Of a stretch of DNA of 64,000 nt, positions 55,301 through 64,000 are shown in pieces. The notes under the pieces are model-generated. The model was given only the letters and a program-made list of their open reading frames with translations, did no database searches and was not told the DNA's origin. Numbering within the stretch: position 1 is the first letter of the stretch; each line of letters starts with the position of its first letter. The stretch comes from Bacteroidota bacterium (lineage in GTDB: Bacteria; Bacteroidota; Bacteroidia; Bacteroidales; Prolixibacteraceae). A program made the position numbers and the translations under genes. The DNA lies in NCBI GenBank assembly GCA_023251435.1, contig JAHEYU010000003.1, forward strand, positions 23,079-87,078, given 5' to 3'.

Positions 55301-55446
55301 ACCTGCGCGTTTATGCAAACGTTTTGAATCCCTTCATCTTTACCAAATACCAGGGTTGGGATCCGGAATACGCAACAACCTCATTGCAAAATGGAAATGG
55401 CCCGAGCAACGTGACTTATCAGTTTGGGGTAAATGTGAAATTTTAA
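52333..55446 (+). CDS. SusC/RagA-family TonB-dependent outer-membrane transporter
   Basis: Carboxypeptidase-like N-terminal domain, VAVGYGVVKKNDLTGSVG, YGSRGSNGVILVKTK, beta-barrel C-terminus. Confidence 0.97.
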   Translation: MMKMKQSFLKKVCLLSMMVILAGAQLFAQKVTGLVVDESNSPIPGVNVVVKGTTNGVITNSDGSYSIVPGNPANDVLSFSFIGLETKEVKINGQTVINVQLTSSTLELEEVVAVGYGVVKKNDLTGSVGTVSAELLASKGTTSVMSALQGTIPGVNITSNSVRPGATSTIRIRGQNSIEAGNPLYVVDGVVTGDIDFLNPADIERIDILKDASSTAIYGSRGSNGVILVKTKSASETKTVKTTVSYDGYTGVRELTNIPEFMDGRQWVDFRTSAFYTYDTTTKAYVISQASKDAILQKSPLLDKRLYNEDYEDWLGLATQTGKQQNHYLNISGSSKEMSYNLGMGYQNEEGNFIMEDLNRYSMKGSLYHKVSDFFTTGGSFNLSQSTNNSGSQFGYRDVLRMPSILRAYDDNGVMIEQPGIAASIQGAGNFTSSPNPLKEINSGNQEIRRYDILGNIFVQLNPLPGLELKSTLSPRLNRTRTGRYYGIVAGNRTKDNSSQVNTEAFEYTWDNQISYDKTINDAHHINASFINSFYKSRYELFQAATEGLPYNSEWYNLFSGTLVPGDSRSNYSETSLLSYATRINYDYMGKYLFTGTLRYDGSSKLADKWAAFPSLALAWRMSEEGFMQADFLSNLKTRFSFGYSGNNNGISPYGTQLTPQTGANVYYDYNGTAFSGFAPGLPVNQSITWEKTREFNFGIDYGFFDNRITGTIDLYDKLSDGLLMSRTLSIESGVTSMKDNIGSVSNKGIELALTTVNVKTKNLEWSTTFTFAHNVNAIQTLYGKKQDVMGEARFIGEPINVIYDYRIIGVWKSTEADEAAKWGQQVGHAIAEDISLDGKITADKDRVILGSPDPSWTGSMTSELTFKNWDFSFNIYTRQGSFVNDEFLAEFGSTNNQRGRPKVVSDYFIPTGIARYDWNAFDTSVADSPKAVWGVAQGNETAKYPAPNNAGPYYGSNGRYTDADFIRVKNISLGYTVPKSILAKVKMSHLRVYANVLNPFIFTKYQGWDPEYATTSLQNGNGPSNVTYQFGVNVKF

Positions 55447-55464
55447 TCAAAAAAACAGATCAAT

Positions 55465-57147
55465 ATGAGAAAAATAATAAGTTCACTATTAGCAATTCTG
55501 TTTCTGGCAAGCTGTAGCGATTTCCTGACAGAAGACAATAAAAGTGGCATCACCAACGAAGAATTCTATACCACCGAAGTGGGTTTCACCACTTTGATGA
55601 CTGCATCATACAATTCGCTGCGCACTGTATACGGCAGTACTCCATGGCTGCAGTGTGCCGGTACTGATATGTACCAGCGCGAACGCGGAACGGGGAATAA
55701 AGCAATCATGGAATACGAACAATTGTATGCAACCGATAGCTATGTAAAAACCTTTTACCAGAATGTGTACAGCGCTATTCAGGTAACCAATATGGCCCTT
55801 TATTACATCGACCTTCCTGCTGTAACCGACGTAAAACGTGCAACATGGAAAGCAGAACTGACTTTTTTACGCGCATACTATCATTTTATACTTGTCGAAC
55901 AATTCGGCGGAATTGCAATCAGCAAGGAACCGACACTGGCGCCAAGAATGAACATGCCAAGAAGTACCTTGGCCGAATCTTATGCTTTCATCATCAGCGA
56001 AATGGAAGCTGCTTTGCCTAATCTCGCCACTGAAGTAGCCAAAGTAAATAAAACTGTTGCCAATCACTACCTGGCAAAAGTTTATCTGACCCGTGGATGG
56101 GACCTGAAACAGTCTGCCGACTTCGACAAGGCCAAAACCTATGCAACAGCTGCAATTGCAGGCAAAGGAATTACAATTCCTTTCGAAACGCTTTGGAGCC
56201 CGACCAACGAAAATAACGACGAAGTGATTTTTTCGGTTCAGTACGATGCAAAATCGGTTGCCAGCACTACCAGTGGAAACAACCAGCAATCGCTGTTTGG
56301 TCCGTATTTGGGTGGTTCGGAGTTGAAACATAAATACATGAGCACGCTGCTTTACCCTTCGTGGAACCTGCACAATTTCTATACTGAAAATGATGCACGC
56401 TACGATGCGACTTTCATGCTGACGATTTATGACCAATATTTCTATTATTACGACAGTACGAAAGACAAAAATAAAATGATCATTCGGGCTTACTATCCTC
56501 GTTTTTGGGGCAAAGAATTCACCAAAGCAGATGAAGATGCCTGGAAAGCTGCTCGTCCTGCACAGATTGCAACGAATACCAAAATCTATCCGTTTAAATA
56601 CGATGAAGTTGCTTACCGTGCTGCTTACGAACTTGATTTCTGCACACCGGTAATCAAAAAGTTCGACAGTCCGGCTACTTCAGCCATTTTTGACCAGAAT
56701 TGCAGCACCCGCGACATCGTTTTAGCCCGTCGTGCCGAAACTTACTTCCTGTTTGCTGAGGCTTGTATTGGATTGAATGACCTGGCAAATGCTGAATTGA
56801 ATGTGCAAAAAGTACTTGATCGTCCGGGAAATGCCAAAGACGGAAAGAAGCTTACTCCAAATACGTCGATAGCTGCTGCCGGAAATCAGAGTGCCGCATT
56901 GAATGCCTACCTGATTGAAAGTGCCAAGGAATTTGCCGGTGAATATCTGAGATGGCCGGAATTACGCCGTACCGGAAAATTGAAGGAATTCTGCGGAAAA
57001 TACAATTACGACATCAAAAAAATCGGTGTCGATGTGGCTTTCAAAGGCTTGGATGGTCAGGATAAAATTTATCGTCCGATTCCACAAGATGCCATTGATT
57101 TGAATGAAGCCAAAATAGAACAAAATCCTGGCTACGTAGCCAAATAA
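55465..57147 (+). CDS. SusD/RagB-family nutrient-binding lipoprotein
   Basis: Lipobox LASCSDFL; RAYYHFILVEQFGGIAI; EFAGEYLRWPELRRTGKL. Confidence 0.95.
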   Translation: MRKIISSLLAILFLASCSDFLTEDNKSGITNEEFYTTEVGFTTLMTASYNSLRTVYGSTPWLQCAGTDMYQRERGTGNKAIMEYEQLYATDSYVKTFYQNVYSAIQVTNMALYYIDLPAVTDVKRATWKAELTFLRAYYHFILVEQFGGIAISKEPTLAPRMNMPRSTLAESYAFIISEMEAALPNLATEVAKVNKTVANHYLAKVYLTRGWDLKQSADFDKAKTYATAAIAGKGITIPFETLWSPTNENNDEVIFSVQYDAKSVASTTSGNNQQSLFGPYLGGSELKHKYMSTLLYPSWNLHNFYTENDARYDATFMLTIYDQYFYYYDSTKDKNKMIIRAYYPRFWGKEFTKADEDAWKAARPAQIATNTKIYPFKYDEVAYRAAYELDFCTPVIKKFDSPATSAIFDQNCSTRDIVLARRAETYFLFAEACIGLNDLANAELNVQKVLDRPGNAKDGKKLTPNTSIAAAGNQSAALNAYLIESAKEFAGEYLRWPELRRTGKLKEFCGKYNYDIKKIGVDVAFKGLDGQDKIYRPIPQDAIDLNEAKIEQNPGYVAK

Positions 57148-57163
57148 GTTTAGTTAGTTTATT

Positions 57164-57201
57164 ATCCGGGAGGTGGTTTTCCGCTTCCCGGATTTTTTTT
57201 T
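57164..57201 (+). terminator. Terminator after susD-like gene
   Basis: ATCCGGGAG...CTTCCCGGATTTTTTTT. Confidence 0.88.
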
Positions 57202-57299
57202 GCCAGCCGCAACGTGACGAAATAAAAAGAATAAACCAATAATCATAAAGTCCTTTTGCTAATTTTAAGCCTGAACTATTTTTTGAAAGACCTAACCGA

Positions 57300-58316
57300 A
57301 TGAAAATCGTATTCCTTTTTATCGCATTTCTGATTATCCAATTTTCTTTTGCCCAAACTGCCGAAGAAACCCACCGGAAACCTTTGAAAGTCATTCAAAA
57401 CGCGTTCCCGCGCGATACCTCGTTCACTCCCTATCAGGCATGGATAAAAATCAAAAAGGAATTTCCACAGGCTCAAATAGTCAGGCCAATTTTGCCTGAA
57501 GGTGTATTAGCCGAAAACAATATTGTTTACGTCACTTTGCCAGAAACTGCTTATGGGAAACGCGATTTACAACTCGATTTGTTTAGTCCGGCAAAACCTG
57601 GAAAATACCCGGCATTACTACTGATTCATGGAGGTGGATGGCGTTCGGGAAACAAATCGATGCAGGTTCCGATGGCACAACAAATTGCAGCCAAAGGATA
57701 TGTTACAGCATCGGTTGAATACCGTCTTTCGCCCGAAGCGCTTTATCCGGCAGCAGTTTACGACATTAAAGCCGCGATTCGTTTTTTGAGGGCAAATGCA
57801 AAAAAATACAATATTGATCCGGATAAAATTGCCATTACCGGAAGTTCGGCAGGCGGTCAGTTAGCTGCTTTAATCGGAGCAACCGCAGGTGTTGAAAAGT
57901 TCGAAGGGAATGAAGGGAATCCCGGTGTATCATCGGCAGTTCAAGCCATAATCGATATGGATGGAATTCTGGATTTTGACACACCTGACGAAAAAGGCAA
58001 AGATGAAGAGTCGGCCAAACGTTCGGCGGGCGCTTTGTGGTTCGGTACTACTTTCAACCAGAACTCTGAAAAATGGATTGAAGCTTCACCTATTCATTAC
58101 GTGGGAGAAAATACGCCGCCTATGTTATTTATCAACAGCGCTTTGCCCCGGTTTCATTTTGGGCGCGACAGTGTGATTACGATTTTGGATAAGTACAAAA
58201 TCTACTCCGAGGTTCATACCATTGAAAATACGCCGCACCCGTTTTGGTTATTCCATCCCTGGTTTGAACCAACGGTTGGTTATATGGTCAACTTTCTGGA
58301 TAAAGTATTAAAATAG
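57300..58316 (+). CDS. Secreted alpha/beta hydrolase (esterase/lipase-like)
   Basis: LLIHGGGWRSGNKS oxyanion motif; ITGSSAGGQLAALIGA nucleophile elbow. Confidence 0.9.
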   Translation: MKIVFLFIAFLIIQFSFAQTAEETHRKPLKVIQNAFPRDTSFTPYQAWIKIKKEFPQAQIVRPILPEGVLAENNIVYVTLPETAYGKRDLQLDLFSPAKPGKYPALLLIHGGGWRSGNKSMQVPMAQQIAAKGYVTASVEYRLSPEALYPAAVYDIKAAIRFLRANAKKYNIDPDKIAITGSSAGGQLAALIGATAGVEKFEGNEGNPGVSSAVQAIIDMDGILDFDTPDEKGKDEESAKRSAGALWFGTTFNQNSEKWIEASPIHYVGENTPPMLFINSALPRFHFGRDSVITILDKYKIYSEVHTIENTPHPFWLFHPWFEPTVGYMVNFLDKVLK

Positions 58317-58322
58317 AATGAC

Positions 58323-59708
58323 ATGAAGAAACTAATTTATCTGATAATCTGCTTCACCCTTGTATTTGCAGGATGTAAGCAGTCTGTAAAAAAGGAAAAC
58401 TTTCCGAAGCTTGAAGTTTCGGTTAATCATCGATTTCTGACTGCAGGTGGAGAACCATTCTTCTGGTTGGGCGATACCGGTTGGCTTTTGTTGAGCAAAT
58501 TGAACAGTCCGGATGTTGAGAACTACCTTCAGGATAGAAAAGAAAAAGGTTTCAACGTGATTCAGGTGATGGTTTTGCACACTCTTTCCGCTGTTAACAT
58601 TCAGGGAGATTCTGCGTTGATCGGGCAAAATGTGGCAACTCCAAATGTCGGATTATCAAAAAATGGCACTGGCTATTGGGAAAACCTGGATCATGTGATT
58701 GATTTGGCTGCCGAAAAGGGAATCTATATGGCATTGGTTCCAGTCTGGGGGTCGAATGTAAAAGCCGGTACGGTTACTTCGAAACAGGCTGAAATCTATG
58801 CGGAATTCCTTGCCAAACGATACAAAGACAAATCAAATGTAATCTGGTTAAATGGTGGCGATGTGCGGGGTAGTGATTCAATTCATGTTTGGCAAACAAT
58901 TGGCTCGACCATTAAGAAGTTTTCTCCCAGTCAATTGGTTACCTTTCACCCTTTTGGAAGAACACAGTCTTCGAGGTGGTTTCATCAGGAACCGTGGCTC
59001 GATTTCAATATGTTTCAGTCGGGGCACCGGCGCTACGATCAGGATACCGCCCGAAATGAAACCCGCTATGGCGAGGATAACTGGCGCTACCTTGCCGACG
59101 ATTATCAAAAGTCGCCAGTAAAACCTACGCTTGACGGAGAACCTTCTTATGAAGGAATTCCGCAGGGACTGCACGATACTTTACAACCTCGCTGGAAAGA
59201 CAGCGATGTCCGCAGATATGCTTACTGGTCGGTTTTTTCAGGAGCCTGCGGTTTTACGTACGGACACAATTCGGTGATGCAGTTTTATACCTCATCACCG
59301 GCAGCCGGCGCTTATGGAGCCCGCGAACCATGGACTGTGGCGATCAACAGCCCCGGTGCTATTCAGATGAAGCACCTGAAAAACCTGATGCTGAAGTATC
59401 ATTTTCAGGAAATGGTACCCGCGCAGGCGATAATCTCCAATCAGGGAGAGCGGTACAATTATCTGACAGCAATTCAGGGGAAAAACTGCATACTTGTTTA
59501 TACCTGTAACGGACGACCAATAAATTTGGAAACCGAATATACAATTGGAAATGAATTAATAGCCAGGTGGTTTTCGCCACGTGACGGGAAAATTGTTGAG
59601 GCCGGCGAGGTTGACAAAAACGGTATTTCTGAATTTGATCCCCCCGGCGAAGAGGCTGATGGAAATGACTGGGTTTTGATAATTGAAAATATTTCACTGA
59701 AAAATTAA
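58323..59708 (+). CDS. DUF4038-type glycoside hydrolase (GH140-like), lipoprotein
   Basis: Lipobox FAGCKQ; LTAGGEPFFWLGDTGWLLLSKL; LDGEPSYEGIPQ; YWSVFSGACGFTYGHNSVMQF. Confidence 0.85.
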   Translation: MKKLIYLIICFTLVFAGCKQSVKKENFPKLEVSVNHRFLTAGGEPFFWLGDTGWLLLSKLNSPDVENYLQDRKEKGFNVIQVMVLHTLSAVNIQGDSALIGQNVATPNVGLSKNGTGYWENLDHVIDLAAEKGIYMALVPVWGSNVKAGTVTSKQAEIYAEFLAKRYKDKSNVIWLNGGDVRGSDSIHVWQTIGSTIKKFSPSQLVTFHPFGRTQSSRWFHQEPWLDFNMFQSGHRRYDQDTARNETRYGEDNWRYLADDYQKSPVKPTLDGEPSYEGIPQGLHDTLQPRWKDSDVRRYAYWSVFSGACGFTYGHNSVMQFYTSSPAAGAYGAREPWTVAINSPGAIQMKHLKNLMLKYHFQEMVPAQAIISNQGERYNYLTAIQGKNCILVYTCNGRPINLETEYTIGNELIARWFSPRDGKIVEAGEVDKNGISEFDPPGEEADGNDWVLIIENISLKN

Positions 59709-60751
59709 TGTACATGATTCTCAATTTTGCAAAATTTAAAGGTTGGAATGGCGTCGGGAATAGAAGATTATTGCTCATTATTTGCATGGCTTTTTTCCTG
59801 ATTTCTTCCAATCAATTTTTAATGGCCGCAAACTATGATTTTATAGTGGCTCCCGATGGCTCCGGGAATTTTACTTCCATACAAAAAGCCATCGATGCCT
59901 GCAAAGCATTTCCCGATTCCAGGGTCAGAATTTTCGTAAAAAACGGAATCTACAAGGAAAAGCTGGTGGTTCCATCATGCAATAGCCATTTGTCGATTGT
60001 TGGCGAAAGTGCCGATAAAACAATCATTTCGTATGACGATTATTTCGATAAAATCAACCGCGGACGAAACAGTACATTTTATACCGCTACCTTAAAAGTG
60101 GAAGCAAACGATTTCCACCTTGAAAATATTACTGTTGAAAATACAGCAGGCCCGGTCGGACAAGCAGTTGCGCTGCATGTTGAGGGTGATCGCTGTGTTT
60201 TCATCAATTGCAGGTTTTTGGGCAATCAGGATACGGTTTATGCCGCCGGAAGGTTTAGCCGTCAGTATTTTCACAATTGCCATGTTGAAGGTACTACCGA
60301 TTTTATTTTTGGTGAGGCAACGGCTTTGTTCGAAAACTGTGTTATTCATGCCAAAGCCAATTCATTCCTCACCGCAGCCAGCACTCCTGAAGGAAAATCG
60401 TATGGTTTTGTTTTCCTGAATTGCAAATTGACAGCCGCTTCCGGAGTAAATAAAGTTTATCTCGGGCGTCCTTGGCGAAGTTTTGCCAGAGTGGCTTTCC
60501 TGAATTGTGAAATGGGTTCGTTCATTGTTCCTGAAGGCTGGGACAACTGGTCGAAAGCAGAGAACGAGAAAACAGCAGTTTTTGCTGAATACAGTAATTA
60601 CGGGGTAGGGGCAAACCGCTCCAAACGGGTTTCATGGTCGTATGGGTTAAGCGCGGCTGAAGCGTCGATCTTCAGCAAAGAAAATATATTTGCTCCCCTG
60701 GGATGGGAAATTCCGCAGGAACAAAAATGGTATGATGTTGCTGGTAAATAG
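59708..60751 (+). CDS. Pectinesterase (CE8)
   Basis: FLGNQDTVYAAGRFSRQYFHNCHVEGTTDFIFGEATALFENC; YLGRPWRSFA. Confidence 0.93.
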   Translation: MYMILNFAKFKGWNGVGNRRLLLIICMAFFLISSNQFLMAANYDFIVAPDGSGNFTSIQKAIDACKAFPDSRVRIFVKNGIYKEKLVVPSCNSHLSIVGESADKTIISYDDYFDKINRGRNSTFYTATLKVEANDFHLENITVENTAGPVGQAVALHVEGDRCVFINCRFLGNQDTVYAAGRFSRQYFHNCHVEGTTDFIFGEATALFENCVIHAKANSFLTAASTPEGKSYGFVFLNCKLTAASGVNKVYLGRPWRSFARVAFLNCEMGSFIVPEGWDNWSKAENEKTAVFAEYSNYGVGANRSKRVSWSYGLSAAEASIFSKENIFAPLGWEIPQEQKWYDVAGK

Positions 60752-60789
60752 TTAGTGGCAACCTTATACAACAAAAAAGCAAAGAGAAG

Positions 60790-61323
60790 ATGACAAGCAT
60801 TGACATTAAAAAATTAACGCTATCCGACATTGTCCAATTACAAGAAATTGGCAGACAGACTTTTTCTGAAACATTTTCGGCGAGTAACACCGAAGAAAAT
60901 ATGAGAAAATATTTGGAAGAGGGATTTTCTGTTGAAAAATTGGCTGCCGAATTAAACGACAATAACGCTGAATTTTACTTTGCTGAACTAGGAAACAGAG
61001 CAATTGGTTACCTAAAAATAAACTTTGGACAATCGCAAACAGAGCTTCAAGACGACAAAGCGCTCGAAATTGAACGCATTTACGTTTTAAAAGAGTTTCA
61101 CGGTAAAAAGGTTGGACAACTACTATACGACCATGCAATTAAAATAGCCAAACAGAAAAATACCGAATATGTTTGGTTGGGTGTTTGGGAAGAAAACCAC
61201 AGAGCGCAAAAATTTTATAAGAAAAACGGTTTCGTGGAGTTTGACAAACACCTATTCAAATTGGGAAATGAGGAACAGACAGACATCATGATGAAACTAA
61301 AACTTAATACCAATATAGAATGA
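60790..61323 (+). CDS. GNAT-family N-acetyltransferase
   Basis: LEIERIYVLKEFHGKKVGQLLYDHAIKIAKQKNTEYVWLGVWEENHRAQKFYKKNGF. Confidence 0.93.
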   Translation: MTSIDIKKLTLSDIVQLQEIGRQTFSETFSASNTEENMRKYLEEGFSVEKLAAELNDNNAEFYFAELGNRAIGYLKINFGQSQTELQDDKALEIERIYVLKEFHGKKVGQLLYDHAIKIAKQKNTEYVWLGVWEENHRAQKFYKKNGFVEFDKHLFKLGNEEQTDIMMKLKLNTNIE

Positions 61324-62948
61324 AACGATTATTTTTCATATTCCTAATTGCCTTTTGGCTGGTTTGTCCGAAATCCATTTCAGCGCAAACCCCGGATGCT
61401 GTTTCTAAAGTATGGGTGGCCGACAATGGCGACGGAACCTACACCAATCCGGTATTGTATGCCGATTATTCCGATCCGGATGCTGTTCGCGTTGGCGACG
61501 ATTATTACTTGACCGCTTCGTCTTTCAACTGTATTCCCGGTTTGCCTATTCTGCACTCGCGCGATTTGGTCAACTGGAAACTGATCGGTCATGCTTTGCC
61601 AAAACAGCCTCCATTTGATGTGTTCAACAAAGTTCAGCATGGCGGCGGAGTTTGGGCTCCCTGCATTCGCTACAATAAAAACGAATATTACATTTATTAT
61701 CCCGATCCCGATTTCGGTATTTACATGGTAAAAGCTACCAATCCGGCTGGTCCGTGGTCGGAGCCTTTGCTGGTTCAGGCCGGGAAAGGTTTAATCGATC
61801 CCTCGCCACTTTGGGACGATGACGGAAAAGCTTACCTGGTATATGCTTTTGCCGGAAGCCGCGCCGGTGTAAAAAGCGTTATACTGATCAACCGCATGGC
61901 TCCGGATGGAACTAAGTTGATCGGAAACAGCGTGATGCTCATCGACGGACATAAAAATCATCCGACGATTGAAGGTCCCAAAATATATAAGCGAAACGGT
62001 TACTACTACATATTTGCTCCGGCTGGCGGCGTACCTACAGGTTGGCAAATGGTAATGCGCAGCAAAAATGTTTTCGGTCCTTATGAAGATAAAATTGTGA
62101 TGGCGCAAGGCAAAACCGACATCAACGGCCCGCATCAGGGCGCTTGGGTCGATACCAAAACCGGCGAACACTGGTTCCTGAATTTTCAGGATTTGGGAGC
62201 TTACGGAAGGGTGGTGCACCTGAATCCGATGAAGTGGGTAAACGACTGGCCGGTGATTGGCGTGGATGCTGATGGCGATGGTTGTGGCGATCCGGTTCGT
62301 ACTTATAAAAAACCAACTATTGGTAAAACATACCCGAAAATGACTCCTCCTGAAAGCGATGAATTCAACGAAAGCGAACTGGGTTTTCAGTGGCAGTGGC
62401 ATGCCAATTATCAGACTACGTGGGGATTTCCTTCCGGGAATTTGGGCTTTTTTAGGCTGAATTGTATTCCGCGTCCAGCCGAAGCGGTTAATCTTTGGAA
62501 TGTTTCGAACATGCTTTTGCAGAAGTTTCCTGCTCCTGAATTTACAGCAATTGCCAAACTCACTTTCGATGCCCGCTTCGACGGCGAAGAAGTTGGTTTG
62601 ATTGTGATGGGACTGGATTATGGCAGAATTTCATTCAAGCGCGAAAACGGGAAATTGACAGTTGAGTCGGCCACCTGCAAACAAGCTGATAAAGGCGGAA
62701 AAGAGGAATTGTCAACTGCTCAACCAATAGAAACAAATACGATTTATTTTCGGGTTCAGGTTCAGAAAGGCGCTGAATGCACCTTCAGTTACAGCACCGA
62801 TGGACAAACATTTTCAACTATTGGCAACAGTTTCAAAGCCCGCGAAGGGAAATGGATTGGCGCCAAAGTTGGTTTTTATGCCTTGAGAAACGGAATTATC
62901 AACGATGCCGGTTCGGCAGATATTGATTGGTTTAGGATAGAAAAATAA
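61320..62948 (+). CDS. GH43-family glycoside hydrolase with C-terminal beta-sandwich
   Basis: YTNPVLYADYSDPDAVRVGDDYYLTASSFNCIPGLPILHSRDLVNWKLIGHAL; ATG overlaps the GNAT stop (ATGA). Confidence 0.93.
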   Translation: MKRLFFIFLIAFWLVCPKSISAQTPDAVSKVWVADNGDGTYTNPVLYADYSDPDAVRVGDDYYLTASSFNCIPGLPILHSRDLVNWKLIGHALPKQPPFDVFNKVQHGGGVWAPCIRYNKNEYYIYYPDPDFGIYMVKATNPAGPWSEPLLVQAGKGLIDPSPLWDDDGKAYLVYAFAGSRAGVKSVILINRMAPDGTKLIGNSVMLIDGHKNHPTIEGPKIYKRNGYYYIFAPAGGVPTGWQMVMRSKNVFGPYEDKIVMAQGKTDINGPHQGAWVDTKTGEHWFLNFQDLGAYGRVVHLNPMKWVNDWPVIGVDADGDGCGDPVRTYKKPTIGKTYPKMTPPESDEFNESELGFQWQWHANYQTTWGFPSGNLGFFRLNCIPRPAEAVNLWNVSNMLLQKFPAPEFTAIAKLTFDARFDGEEVGLIVMGLDYGRISFKRENGKLTVESATCKQADKGGKEELSTAQPIETNTIYFRVQVQKGAECTFSYSTDGQTFSTIGNSFKAREGKWIGAKVGFYALRNGIINDAGSADIDWFRIEK

Positions 62949-63081
62949 ATTCTCCATTTTGCCGATAAATAGAAGAAAAATAAATTTTTAAATGTAATTC
63001 TGATGAATTCAAACACCTTATTTTTTATCTGGCAATCTTAGTAGAAAGATATTGCCCCACATAATTTTAACCTTATTTCTT

Positions 63082-63149
63082 AATAAGGTAATAAGGTTAC
63101 CTTAGCGTGATTGGAAGTTGTACTAAGGTTGCTTTGAGAAAAATAAGGT
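63082..63149. promoter_or_regulatory. Cluster of AATAAGGT motifs upstream of the second pectinesterase
   Basis: AATAAGGT at 63082-63089, 63090-63097 and 63142-63149, plus inverted ACCTTATT at 63070-63077. Confidence 0.4.
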
Positions 63150-63193
63150 TAAAAAATTGATAATCAACATAGAAATGGCAATCTGAAAAACTT

Positions 63194-64000
63194 ATGAAAA
63201 AACGACTTTTGAAATATCTTTTATTTGCTTTTTTTCTCACTTGTCTAGTGTCGGCATCGGCTGCCTTTGCCTCCGACTACCATTTCGTGGTTTCGACCGA
63301 TGGAACCGGAGACTTTCGCACTGTTCAGGAAGCCATCAATGCCGTTCCCGATTTCAGGAAGAATGAAACGCGGATTTTTATTAAAAAAGGAACCTACAAG
63401 GAGAAACTGGTGCTGGCCGGAAGCAAAACCAATGTGGTTTTTGTGGGTGAAGTCCGCGACAAAACCATTCTGACTTACGACGATTTCGCCCAAAAGAAAA
63501 ACCGCTTTGGCGAAGAAGTCGGCACAACCGGTTCAACTTCCTTTTTCGTGTTTGGCGACGGCTTTCGTGCCGAAAATATCACTTTCGAAAATTCATCAGG
63601 TTCGGTTGGTCAGGCCGTGGCGGTGCGCATTGATGGCGACATGGTGGCTTTTATCAACTGCCGTTTCTCCGGATTTCAGGATACGCTTTACCCGCATGGC
63701 GAAAAGAGTCACCAGTATTACCGCGATTGCGTGATTGAAGGAACCGTCGATTTTATTTTCGGCTGGTCAACCGCGGTGTTCGATCGCTGCACCATTGTTT
63801 GTAAAGATCATGGCTATATTACAGCGCCATCTACCAATGAGGAAACTGCTTTTGGCTTCGTTTTCCTCGATTGCAAGATTTCCGGAACTGCACCTGAAGC
63901 ATCGTTTTATTTGGGTCGTCCGTGGAGACCATTCGGCAAATCAGCCTTTTTACGCTGTGAATTGGGAAGCATGATCAAGCCGGAAGGCTGGCACAACTGG
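63194..64000 (+). CDS. Pectinesterase (CE8), runs off window end
   Basis: MKKRLLKYLLFAFFLTCLVSASAAFASDYHFVVSTDGTGDFRTVQEAINAVPDF...GFQDTLYPHG...VDFIFGWSTAVFDRC...YLGRPWRPFG; open at the right edge and split in the ORF track. Confidence 0.93.
   Translation, partial: MKKRLLKYLLFAFFLTCLVSASAAFASDYHFVVSTDGTGDFRTVQEAINAVPDFRKNETRIFIKKGTYKEKLVLAGSKTNVVFVGEVRDKTILTYDDFAQKKNRFGEEVGTTGSTSFFVFGDGFRAENITFENSSGSVGQAVAVRIDGDMVAFINCRFSGFQDTLYPHGEKSHQYYRDCVIEGTVDFIFGWSTAVFDRCTIVCKDHGYITAPSTNEETAFGFVFLDCKISGTAPEASFYLGRPWRPFGKSAFLRCELGSMIKPEGWHNW

Noticed and set aside
55867-56436. 189-aa minus ORF
   Set aside because: Antisense to the SusD gene.
61791-62402. 203-aa minus ORF
   Set aside because: Antisense to the GH43 gene; low-quality composition.

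Overview
This 64 kb window looks like chromosome from a Bacteroidota (Bacteroidales/Marinilabiliales-like) bacterium. No taxonomic search could be run. Most of it is ordinary housekeeping sequence: psd-cdsA-DUF2007-LUD-ftsH-rsfS/birA, ffh-folD, pyrE, coaD, rpmB-rpmG-DUF4295-ftsY-rimO, and hutI-ftcD. It is interrupted by accessory blocks. (1) About 5.3-11.0 kb, between birA and a tRNA-Lys(TTT): an eroded island with an HsdR C-terminal remnant, a SecB-like ORF with an in-frame TAG, a frameshifted RadC/JAB gene, an SRAP peptidase, a secreted DNA/RNA endonuclease, an N-truncated fragment and a Phd/YoeB module. (2) About 11.3-20.9 kb: an amino-sugar cluster (WbpE/D/B-like) coupled to an UpxY/NusG-like antiterminator, followed by cysQ-SLC13-cysD-[four-helix-bundle gene in TTG/CAA repeats]-cysNC. 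The APS-kinase half of CysNC has a non-canonical P-loop. (3) About 38.5-43.3 kb: a signalling cluster whose histidine kinase consists of 21 tandem 21-aa repeats fused to HisKA/HATPase, followed by an internally deleted SGNH-like pseudogene. (4) 46.5 kb to the end: a pectin-type polysaccharide utilisation locus (HTCS, GH105, SusC/SusD, esterase, DUF4038/GH140-like, CE8, GNAT, GH43, CE8). Several intergenic inverted repeats (MITE/REP-like) are also visible. Family names come from motif recognition by eye, with no database search.
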